From Chamaecyparis obtusa (Eukaryota > Streptophyta > Pinopsida > Cupressales > Cupressaceae), in the NCBI GenBank assembly GCA_027943335.1, contig BSBK01001538.1:1145001-1209000 (forward strand): DNA of 64,000 nt. Reading direction: 5' to 3'. A program made the position numbers and the translations under genes. Position 1 is the first letter of the stretch. Each line of letters begins with the position of its first letter. The notes beneath the pieces are model-generated. The model ran no database searches. It was given only the letters and a program-made list of their open reading frames with translations, and was not told the DNA's origin. Below, in pieces: positions 46,197 through 56,757 of this stretch.

Positions 46197-47056
46197 ATTT
46201 TTTTGTTGTTTTCTATGAGTAGGTATAGGTGGCCTAGTCCCTCTAGATCTTATTCAAATTGATTCTACAAGTTAGTGACATCTTGTGGACCTCATTTCTA
46301 GCATTCGTAATAGAATGTTTAATTTCTATCGATTTGTGCATCTTAAAACTTGTCTTTTCCTCCTTTATATTCCTCTATCTTTCAGCATTCAATCATATCC
46401 CCCTAATTAATCCCACATCACACTTACAAACAAAGGATCATTCCACTCGCTTAGCGCTTGAGTCTTACTTGGGCCTAGTGGGTCATCTTCATTCTAATGT
46501 AACTAAGAATTGGTTAGGTGTTGTAATTAGGGATCACTCTAGAACCCTTTGTTGTCACTCTAACCAAATTATTTATGTTACAATAATATTCCTAGCTAAA
46601 GCCCTAATACCCTTGCTAGTTCGATTAGAATTGAGATAATAGAGAAAAGGACCCACTCCTTAGAAAGGAAAATTGTGCCAAGGAAAAAGAAAGGTAAACT
46701 TACAAAAGGCTTGATTGAGGAAGAAACCCTAGAATTTTCCATGGTAAAGGTTACTCTTGATAAGAGAAAATCCCTAATCTCCAAACAAGGGCCTTCCAAA
46801 TCTAGGAAGTCAGAAAGTAAATTGTCTAAAGGCAGGAGTCTAATTATTGACTTAGAAGATCATGGGCTGGAAAAAGATGAGGAGTTTAATACTAAATAAG
46901 AACAAATGAAACAATAAAATAGCCCAGGATTTAAAGGTCATCCCGTCTGCTACAAAAATATTATAATGAAAAAGCCATTCAAAAAAGGTACCAAACCAAC
47001 AATAGTATGTCAAATGAAGAACACACCCCTAAAGTTAAAATCTCCAATGGTGATTG
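46197..47056 (+). pseudogene. Old reading-frame remnant left of element H
   Basis: The frame 46259-46639 contains NWLGVVIRDHSRTL followed by AKALIPLLVRLELR, which resembles the RNase H-type domain at the end of plant LINE proteins (VIRD...AEA.AL..GL). A second frame, 46675-46899, encodes a basic, Lys/Ser-rich segment ending with acidic residues. Stops separate the parts. The sequence resumes at 52100 beyond element H. Origin uncertain: a LINE-like remnant is the best guess. Confidence 0.35.
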
Positions 47057-47552
47057 TGTTAGGATTAACAAGGCAGAAATAACAATTATGTGCAAATATA
47101 ACTAATATCAGAAAATAATAAACCACACAGAATAGAACACAAGACACACAGATTTAACGTGGTTCACCCAATCCCTGGGCTACGTCCACCAACAATGAGT
47201 CCAATATTATTATTATCCAGTGATTACAACCTGATTACAATCCGTAATCCCTTACAGCCCAATTCTGTCACAAGTACTAAAATCATACATAATGAAAATC
47301 CCTAACCCTAAGCCATATTATACAATATTTTCCCGCTTTAGGGTTAGAATGAGTTATAAGTAGTCGGCCCAAATAACCGAAAAGTAGTCGGCCTCAAAAA
47401 AAAAATTTCCTCGGGGGCTGCGCCCCCGAACCCCTGCTCTTGGGGCCTGCCACCCCCAAACCCCCGCTCAGGGCCCGGCCCAACCCCGAACCCCGGCAAG
47501 GTCGGGAGGAAAAGTGTACAATACTTTCCTAATTAGTCACCACAAGCTAACA
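47057..47552 (-). repeat. 3' LTR of element H, with a GC-rich insert
   Basis: 496 bases. Between GAGTTATAAG and TACTTTCCT it has about 165 bases not in the right LTR, including a strongly GC-rich part (47410-47510) with a perfect CGGGGGC-TGC-GCCCCCG hairpin and further C- and G-runs. It is bounded on the inside by the purine tract (47553-47566 on the complement). Confidence 0.92.
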
Positions 47553-47694
47553 ATCTCCCACTTGGTGACTGATCAATATCCACACTATACTAAAAAACCT
47601 CCCACTTGGAGACTAATCCTGTAGCAATACCACTACCCACAGGAGGCTCCCACTGGATTGAACCACCTTGGACTCAGCTGTTCCTTTATTTTGT

Positions 47695-50367
47695 TCAGTC
47701 TAGAAGACCAACTGAAGCTGAACATGAGTTCAACTTCTCCCTTGTTACTACCTTTGTAAACATATCTGCTGGATTATTATCAGTATGAATCTTTTCCAGC
47801 CTTAACTGTCCATCATCCAAAACTGATCAAATGAAATAGTACTGCAACTGTATGTGTTTTGTCTTTGAGTGCAAAGCAGAATTCTTTGCAAGATGAATGG
47901 CACTTTGGCTATCTGTATGTAGAAAATTATCCTTTTGTGGATGTCCCAATTCTTCCATGAAGAATTGAAGCCATATCATCTCCTTGGCTGCCTCTGTAGC
48001 AGCAACATAATCTGCCTCTGTAGTAGATAAAGCAACCACCTTTTGTAGTCGAGAAATCCAACTCACTGCTATCCCACCAACAGTAAATATATAACCTGTA
48101 GTACTCCGCCTGCTATCTATATCTCCTGCCAAATCTGAGTCAACATAGCCTTGTACAGTAGTAGTAGAACCCCCAAAGTGTAAACACTTACTGGATGTGC
48201 CTCTCAAATATCTAAGAATCTATTTGACTGCATTCCAATGCTCAATACCAGGGTTACTCATATAACGGCTAACGACTCCCACTGCGTATGCAATATCTGG
48301 CCTAGTACATACCATAGCATACATTAAGCTCCCTATAGCTGAAGCATAAGGTACCTTAGACATTTTAGTCTCTTCTTCTGGTGTCTTGGGACACATATCC
48401 TTAGTCAATTTCAAATGACCAGGCAAAGGTGTGCTGACGGCTTTGGCATTTTTCATAGAGAAACGTTGCAACACCTTCTCAATATAATCAGCCTGAGATA
48501 GAGACAATTTCCTATTTTTCCTATCTCCACAAATTTTCATACCAAGGATTTGTTTTGCTGCCCCCAAATCCTTCATAGCAAAAGATTTTGCTAACTGTTG
48601 TTTCAACCCCTTAATGTGATCCATGTTAGACCCAGCTACAAGCATATCATCAACATATAAACATAAAATAATGTAGCTATCATCATCCAACCTCTTAAAA
48701 TAAACACAATGGTCAGAATGACACCGACTATATCCATGCCCATTCATAAAAGTGTCAAATTTAATATACCATTGCCGAGGTGCTTGCTTCAAGCCATATA
48801 AACTTTTCTGCAATCTGCACACCAAATTTTCCTTACCCTTGACCTCAAATCCTTGTGGCTGAACCATATATATTTCTTCATCCAAATCACCATGAAGAAA
48901 GGCTATTTTAACATCAAGCTGCTCTAAATGCAAATCTTCAGTAGCCACAATACTTAAAACAGTACGAATAGAAGTCATTTTAACAACTAGAGAAAATATC
49001 TCATCAAAATCAATACCATGTTTCTGTGCAAATCCTTTTACGACTAATCTGGCTTTAAATCTTTTCATACCTCCATCCTCTTCTTTTATCCTGTAAACCC
49101 ATTTATTCTGTAAAGCCCTTTTACCTGCAGGTAACTTACATAAATCCCATGTCTGATTTTTCAGCAAAGAGTCCATTTCATCTGTCATTGCAGACTCCCA
49201 CTGAAGCTTTGTATCCACCTGCACAGCTTCATTATAACATTCAGGTTCACCAGCATCTGTGAACAAAATAGAATACAAAGATGGAGAAAATCTTTCTGGA
49301 GGTCTACTTAGCCTTGTTGACCGTCTAACACTCACTGGGGTGTGTGGTATTTGTTGTTGCTGTTGTTGCGGAGCATAAGGAACTACTGGAACATGAACTT
49401 GTGGAGTATCATCCAGTACTATATAGTCATTTTCTTTCTTCTCATGCTACAGCAACAGATCTTTGTACAATTTTTTCTCATTGAATATGACATCCCTGCT
49501 TCTTACAATTTTATGATTTTCAAAATCCCAAAGCCTATAACCAAATTCATCAATTCCATACCCAACAAATACACATTTCTTTGACTTAGCTTCCAGCTTG
49601 GTTCTATTTTCAGAATCTATAAGTGCAAAAGCTTCACAACTAAAGGTTTTGAGAAAAGAATAACTCACCTTCTTACCACTCCATGCTTCCTCTGGAATAC
49701 CACAGTCCAAAGGAGTAGAGGGGCCTCTATTGATTAAATAAATAGCAGTGTTCACTGCCTCTGCCCACATATTTTTGGGCAGCCTAGCATGCAACCTCAT
49801 ACTCCTTGCACGCTCTATTATTGTCCTATTCATGCGTTCAGCCACTCTATTTTCTTGTGGAGTCCTTGGTACAGTTTTCTGCCTACGAATACCATTAGAG
49901 GAACAATATTCTTCAAATTCTATGCTGCAATACTCACCACCATTATCAGATCTGAGACATTTTAACTTTTTACCAGTCTCATTCTCAACCAAGCATTTTC
50001 ATTTCTTAAAAGTTTGAAATACATCAGACTTCTGTCTAAGGAAATAAATCCATACTTTTCTTGTTGCATCATCTATAAATGTAACATAATACAGAGAGCC
50101 ACCAAGGGAAGATACCTGAGCTGGTCCCCATACATCTGTATGCACAAGCTCTAATCTCTCATTTTTCTTTTCCTTCCCACTCTTCACAAAACTAACTCTC
50201 TTTTATTTTCCATAAACACAACTTTCACAGAAATCCATATTGACACATTTCAGACCAGGTAAAACTTTCTTTGAATGAAGTAATTTCATACATTTTTCAC
50301 TCATGTGCCCGAGTCTGTTGTGCCACAGTGCTGTGTCAGAATCTACAGCAACAGTTTGATGTTCTTC
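47695..50367 (-). pseudogene. Copia pol of element H: integrase, RT, RNase H
   Basis: Integrase: zinc region (LWHNRLGHMSEKCMKLL, CESCVYGK), core with [24 protein letters not shown] and the ENRVAERMNRTI block. RT (48220-49335) starts after a Gln-rich linker and has WVYRIKEEDGGMKRFKARLV, LDVKIAFLHG and the active site CLYVDDMLVAGS. RNase H (47827-48207) has GYVDSDLAGDIDSRRSTTGY, STTEADYVAATEAAKE and HTDSQSAIHLAKN. It ends at TGA 47695-47697. Single stops lie at about 50200, 49990, 49447, 48220 and 47827; most replace Trp or Gln codons, as expected from C-to-T decay. Confidence 0.93.
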
Positions 50368-51651
50368 CTACTCAACTGCAGCCACTGTTCCTGAACATTC
50401 ATTATCTTCTGAAACAATTAAAGTAGAAGGAACAGTATGACCTGTACAAAGATATAAGGTGCCTACTTTCACACCTTTTGCTACTACTAAGGAACCTTTT
50501 GAAACCTTCCAATTTTTATCATTAAAAGTAACTGTGCAACCCTCATCACCCAGTTGCCCTGCTGAAATTAAATTCCTACTCAGCCTTGGAACATGTCTTA
50601 CCTCTTGTAGTAGCCAATGATTCCCATTCTGCAACTTAATCTTAATTTTTCCCTTTCCAACAATCTGACAGGGTTCATTATCTCCCAAATAAACTAGCCC
50701 AAAATCCCCTTGGACATAATCAACAAAATAACTTCTATGGGGTGTAGCATGAGATGAAGCCCCACAATCTAAAACCCATGAATCATCAATACTTTCTAAG
50801 GACAAGAGGAAAGCATCCTCCTCGGATTTGTTACTTACCACATTTGCCTCCTTGTTTCCATCATTTTTGTCTCCTTGATCTTTCTTCCGAGACCAACAAT
50901 CTTTCTTCTTATGAACTGGTTTTCCACAGTACCAGCAATCATTTGGCCCTTTAGATTCGGACCTCTTTCCCTTTGATTTTCCTCTTGATTTCCCACGATT
51001 TCCAGAGTTGTTTCCTCTATCTCTTGTTCTGCCTCTGCTTTCTGTGTTCAATACACTACCCGATGTGGATGCCCCTGAGCTTTTCCTACGAATTTTCTCA
51101 CTCAATATAACTCCAATAACATCATCATACTTTAGGGTATTAGAACTAGAAACAGAATTACTAACAGCCATTACCAAGCCATTCCAGCTTTCTGGCAAAG
51201 AACACAAAATCAAGAGAGCCCTAACCTCTTCATCAAAAGTAATTTTAACTGAGGTTAATTGACTTGTAACTGTATTAAACTCATTCAAATGATCAGTAAC
51301 TGATCCACCTTCTACCATTTTCATATTAAATAAACGCTTCATAAGAAATACCTTGTTTGAAGCTGAAGGCTTTTCATACAACTTCGTTAGGGTTTCCATC
51401 AGATCTTTAGCTGACTTTGCTTCAGTAATATTGAATGCCACCGATTGTGCCAGGCATAGACGAATACTCCCCAGTGCCTTCCTATCCAAAATATCCCAAT
51501 CCTCCTGAGACATTGATTGCTCTTTCTTGGCTACTCCCTCTAATGGCCGCCATAGATCCTTCTGATAGAGATAATCCTCCATTTGCATCTTCCATAACTG
51601 GAAGTTCTGCCCATTAAACTTATCAACCTTCAGCCTACCCTCGTCTGCCAT
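50368..51651 (-). pseudogene. Copia gag and protease of element H
   Basis: Starts at ATG 51649-51651 (MADEGRLKVDKFNGQNF), about 85 bases after the primer site. A gag domain (LWKMQMEDYLYQKDLW, then MKRLFNMKM...VTDHLNEFN) leads to an Arg/Gly/Ser-rich stretch and the zinc knuckle CWYCGKPVHKKKDC. The protease motif is WVLDCGASSHATPH, with Cys in place of the usual Ser after the catalytic Asp. The frame is open for about 427 codons to TAG 50368-50370. Confidence 0.93.
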
Positions 51652-51734
51652 TTCTCCCACTTAACCGAGAGACTCTCCCACTAACTCGTGAGACCTACTT
51701 CAGAGAATAGATGAAAGAAAAAATGAAATAACCT

Positions 51735-51749
51735 CGCTCTGATACCACT
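51735..51749 (-). other. Primer-binding site of element H (tRNA-Met)
   Basis: The element strand reads AGTGGTATCAGAGCG, immediately after the LTR end CCTAACA. Confidence 0.88.
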
Positions 51750-52099
51750 TGTTAGGATTAACAAGGCAGAAATAACAATTATGTGCAAATATAACTAATA
51801 TCAGAAAATAATAAACCACACAGAATAGAACACAAGACACACAGATTTAACGTGGTTCACCCAATCCCTGGGCTACGTCCACCAACAGCGAGTCCAATAT
51901 TATTATTATCCAGTGATTACAACCTGATTACAATCCGTAATCCCTTACAGCCCAATTCTGCCGCAAGTACTAAAATCATACATAATGAAAATCCCTAACC
52001 CTAAGCCATATTATACAATATTTTCCCGCTTTAGGGTTAGAATGAGTTATAAGTACTTTCCTGGATAGTACTTTTCTGATTAGTCACCACAAGCTAACA
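51750..52099 (-). repeat. 5' LTR of element H
   Basis: 350 bases, TGTTAGGATT to AAGCTAACA. It lacks the GC-rich block of the left LTR and has a short segment of its own (GGATAGTACTTTTCTG). Confidence 0.92.
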
Positions 52100-52545
52100 A
52101 CTTGGAAGATGAAGAGTACAACATCTAGAAAGAAGGTACTAAAGAATTTAGTGGAGACGATGTTGTATTAAACAATGAATTTTAGGAAGGGGTGGAATTG
52201 ATGGAACAGGGATCAAGGTCTCCTAGAAAAATTGAGGAAGCTGTGGAAAAGATTGATGTTGCCACTCAAGATTATAATCATGCAGCTAATAATGATATGG
52301 TGACATATCTTAAAGTCCAAATTGATGATATGAAGCTTAGGCTAAAGAATTTATAGACGAGGGTCAAGGAATTCAAAGCCAAGAAAATTCAGTTGGGAAA
52401 TGTTGTTAGTACTCTTTGCATTATTGTTGATGGCATCATGTGTAAAGCAGTCATGGGACTTTTGTTTGGTCAAAGAAAGGTAAGGAAGAAGCTCAAGAAG
52501 TTGGTGGGGAAAGGAAATCAAGAGTTGGAGGATAATTTGGATTGA
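52100..52545 (+). pseudogene. Old reading-frame remnant right of element H
   Basis: Continuation of the remnant at 46197-47056. The frame reads LEDEEYNI, then acidic and heptad-like segments (KIEEAVEKIDVATQDYN; MVTYLKVQIDDMKLRLKNL) and a basic end (QRKVRKKLKKLVGKGNQEL), with four or more stops. Probably a coiled-coil protein of a mobile element; the family is not recognised. Confidence 0.35.
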
Positions 52546-53109
52546 CTCAGATCATGACAACTCAAAGGATAATTGGTAGAAGCTTACCATAAATAGGGGT
52601 CTATTTATAGACCCTAAACAATAGATGCTCTATTCTTTCTATTATGTTTGTTTGTGTGTTATTTTTTCTTTGTCATGTTTTTATCAAGTTGTTGTTTTGC
52701 TAAAGAGTTGTTGGCCTTAATGCCTGTTAACGTTGTTCTTACTTAGGGTTAGTCGTAATGGTGTTTTGCTATACTATTATAAACTTTATGACCCACACGC
52801 CTATTATGGTTATTGATACTTCGTTAATCTTAGTGTTAGGTACACATCATGATTATGGGTTAAATTTGGCTTTATTTTATCTTACTATCATGATTTACTT
52901 ACTCTCAATGCTAGGTATGTTTTGTGGATATGGGTTTAATATGGTTGTTGTTGGTATTGTTATGTTGGTTTATTGGATAAAGGGCTACTACTTAGAGGGT
53001 TAGGGGTTTTATGCTTTTGGATGTTCTATGGCTGATTGTTGTTTCTTGATATGTATTTCGGAATTGTCTATGGGATGCGATTGTGGCCCTTTCCCTACTT
53101 ATATATTCA
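52546..53109. other. Non-coding AT-rich DNA
   Basis: T-rich on the plus strand; a frame at 52758-53003 is hydrophobic and unrecognised. No gene supported. Confidence 0.4.
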
Positions 53110-53885
53110 AAAATAACTCTTCAAGGACATCATAGTGGTATAAAGTTGGACATAACCAAGATAATGAGAGAAACATCACTTGGTGTAGTATTTCTCATTC
53201 CTAAATAAAAGTGTCACAACAAATAATTGCATTACAAGGAGGATCTAGATATTACAAATTTCTAAAGATAATATAGGATCCTAGTATTGGAAAAAATGAT
53301 TCAGTTTGATAGATTAAAACTGAGATTGCTTCAGGATAAGCAATGTTTGAGTAGGGTGGACCATAATGCTCCAATTTTTCCAAAAAAAAAAATTACATTT
53401 TTAGAAATTTGTTCAACAAACCTAATCATTGATTTATAAGACATTCATGCAAGACAAGAGGTAATTCACTAATGCATAAACTAGTCACGGGGAAGGTATT
53501 TAAAGGAGATTTAAATAGGATACCTAAATTAAGATATTTATGATTGGGTTTAAAAATGAATAAATTAAAATTTTAAGTATAATTTATCAAGAGTCAAAAG
53601 GCTGTATGAAGGGTCAAGTCCCATGAAATAAATATATATATATATATGTAAGGTACATCATTTCTATGTAAGGAGGGATCAATTGGGAAAAAATATTATA
53701 TAATTATTTAGTACGTATTTGAGTAGTATAAACCATTACACTTACAATCTAATAATGAAGCCCCTCATGGTTATACAATTAAGGATAGAGCCTCTTAATT
53801 TCCATTCTAGTAAAAACTTGTGTTTCAGGCAGATCTTAAAACACTTTCAAAGTAGACATACAAAAGGAAATCATCATAGTGAAGG
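53110..53885. repeat. Long direct repeat, left copy
   Basis: Aligns with 55825-56566 in the same orientation, with shared landmarks CACTTGGTGTAG, AAGGAGGATCTAG, GATCCTAGTATTGG, GCATAAACTAGTCAC and AAAGCCCCTCATG/AAGCCCCTCATG. By eye about three quarters of positions agree. A short (TA)n run occurs near 53634. Confidence 0.8.
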
Positions 53886-55824
53886 AAACATAGATACAAT
53901 ATTTTTGTCATCGTGAGAAGTATTCTAAGTCGGGAGAAAATGTGAAAGATACAATTTGTATTAAAGAAAACGTAGATCCTTTTAGTCAAATACAAATTTG
54001 GCTTTGTACAAAGAAAGTTGGGATTTTAATATTCGTGACACTCCTAATTCTTCATGATGGAGGATGCAATATTTTTTTATGATTTTGAATTGCAACAATG
54101 GTAATTAAGAGTTTGTATTCATTGCCTAAAATATTTGGTAGAAATGAAATGGGGACAAAAGGTTATTACAGTGTATGATCTCATTTAACATAATGAAGCT
54201 AATTCTTTTGTTCTTTTTCAAGGCCAGAATCTGATTCTATACATATGAATATACCAAACTTGTATAGTGCTTGGGTTAAATGGCATATTATTTCATAATA
54301 AACACCTAGCACAACTACCTGAGAGAGTGACACATAAAGATGATTTTTTGTAAGCAAGTAATAACTTGTGAAAGCTCCCTAGCTGCTATAGGAAATGGCC
54401 ATAATACACTATTTTCCATATTCTTACTATGTTGTCAAATAGAAACTTTGTAATGTTCCCCGAAAAGGCTCACACTAGTGCATGTGAGTTATACAAAAGA
54501 GGACAATTAGTATGCTAGATTATAAGAAGAATATATGTCTACCACCTATATATGGAGAGACTTTGTTGCAGAGTAAGAATCTTTTTAAAATCTTTGGGAA
54601 AGGAGGAGGAATATGCGTTCACCACTATTCTGAGGCAAATCATATCAGCTATAGTGTATGTGTAATAGTCTTCTATTCTACATTTCGACTAATGGAGGAA
54701 AGAAAGTATTGGAAGAAAACATCACATTGTTTCTTAATCAATAGCTGATCTAAAATTCACCCTCCAAGTTGTTAAATTAAAAATCAAATGGCTAATATAT
54801 GGGCCAAGAAAAATCAAATGGAAGTCATACTTACACTAATTTGATCACAATTATTCCATATCATGAGGTTGAAATAGAAGTTACAAGGACACTAAGAGAA
54901 ATTACAAAAAGTAAATTAGATTTTTGCATACAAAGTATAGGAACTATGAAAAACATCATTACAATGCTTAAGAATGATTTTATTCAATTATGAGTATTTA
55001 AAACCATGGGAAGTTAAAAAAAAATGCAAAAATTTTTGCATACAAAGTATAGGAACTATGAAAAACATCATTACAATGCTTAAGAATGATTTTATTCAAT
55101 TATGAGTATTTAAAACCATGGGAAGTTAAAAAAAAATGCAACGATATAATTGACCAATTACAACAAAAGATTAATGAAGAAAGTTGTTCATGAAATGCTT
55201 GTAAAACTAATATGCATGGAGAAATTGAAAAGCTTAGAAAAGAAGCTTGGTTCTAAATTCAATAAAAAAAAAGGTATTGAAAAAGAAATACAAGGAACTA
55301 CACACCAAACATGGAAATGATAAAGATGAATCAAGAAAATACAATATAGAGAAAAGAAATTAAAATCAAAGATGGTCAAGGATTACAAAATATGAAAATT
55401 TTGTTTAATTGCAAATTGTGCTTAATGGTAGAAGAGCATTAAGCCAAGGACATGAAGAAATATGCACAAAGCCAAGACAAGAAAAAATAACTTGGGAAAC
55501 GCTTTAGAAGAGTGACGATACAAATAAGGGATTATAAGAGAAAATGATTAAAAATGGTCTTTTGTTCGATGCTTGTAAAGTGGAGTGGGAAGGAAGAATT
55601 GCAGGTCAGCATAATGTCCTTTGTTTCTTCTCTCCAACGATGAGAGAAAAACTTATCTTAAATTCCAAACCTTGCCACTTGCAAACTCTTGATTTTGTTA
55701 TTGAGAGTTATCTGGAAATCTTTAGCTTGAAGAATAGTGGACAATAAATTATCTTCACTTCTGATGATGGTATCAAGGTTATGATATTATAAGGCCATAT
55801 TGGTTGTTCGGAAAGTACATTAAC
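53886..55824. other. Sequence between the long direct repeats
   Basis: About 1.9 kb with only short frames (for example 54512-54748 and 54799-54993), none recognised. If the flanking repeats are old LTRs this would be the interior of a non-autonomous element, but no primer site or purine tract was found. Confidence 0.4.
54921..55142. repeat. Perfect 112-base tandem duplication
   Basis: The unit starting TTTTTGCATACAAAG at 54921 recurs at 55033 with no visible difference, including the A9 run near its end. Confidence 0.93.
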
Positions 55825-56757
55825 TACTCTTCAAAGACATAATAGCAATATAGAGTTGAACATAACCAAGATAGTGAGAGGAACTCACTTGGTGTAGAAT
55901 TTCCAATTCTTAATTATAAAGAATCAGAACTGATAATAATATCACAAGGAGGATCTAGGAATTACAAATTCCCAAAGCTTATTTGGGATCCTAGTATTGG
56001 CAAAAATGATTCAGCTTGACATACTAAAATCGACATTGCTTAAGGATAAGCAGGTGCACTATAACATTCCATTTTTCAAGATAAACAAATTTACATTTTT
56101 AGAAAATCGTTCAACAAGCCTAATCATCGATTTATAAGACATTTCCCAAGACGAGATACTTCGCTAATGCATAAACTAGTCACAAGGAACGTGATTAAAG
56201 GACATTTTATAATGGCTCCTAAACTATAAGATATCTATGATTAGGTTTAAAAATAAATAAATTTAAATTTAAATTATGATTTGTTGAGAGTCAAAGGGTG
56301 TATGAAGGGTAATGTGCCATCAAACAATAAAATATATAAGGTAGATCATTTCAATAAGAGGAAGGATCAATTGAGATAGTATAAGTATATTATATATTTA
56401 TTTATTACTTCTTTGAGGAGTATAAACCATTACACCTACAATCTGATAACAAAGCCCCTCATGATTATACAATAAAGGACCAGTGTTGGGGAAAAAAACT
56501 TGCAGTTCAGGCAAATCTGAAGGCACTTTCAAGGTAGACATGCAAGAATAAATAATCATTGTTTGAATGAATTTCATACCAGAAATCAAGATAAAATTTA
56601 TTTTCAGGATTACATCATAAATTATTAATCGAAATATTATAATAAATTTATAATTTTAGTCAGTCGTATTTGCAAATTTAATGCAATTATCATTTTGAGT
56701 AAGGATTATTGCTCTAGGGAAAATTTAGAAATGTTCTAAAACGGGGCATTACAAGGA
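55825..56757. repeat. Long direct repeat, right copy, with an LTR-like end
   Basis: The repeat proper runs to about 56566. It is followed by AT-rich DNA ending GGGGCATTACA at 56747-56757, which matches the right terminus of insertion S (GGGGCATTACA at 25757-25767). On the minus strand this would be an LTR start, TGTAATGCCCCG. Confidence 0.55.

Larger units (their letters stand above)
47057..52099 (-). mobile_element. Copia element H, nearly intact
   Basis: A 5.0-kb Copia retrotransposon on the minus strand with TGTTAG...CTAACA termini, a tRNA-Met primer site, and gag-pol in one frame broken by about six stops. The LTRs are 350 bases (right) and 496 bases (left). They share all but about four bases over their first ~300 plus-strand bases, but differ in a block near the other end. 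The flanks GATTG (47052-47056) and ACTTG (52100-52104) match at only three of five positions. The proteins resemble the Tnt1/Tork type of Copia and are unlike A, B and C. Confidence 0.94.
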
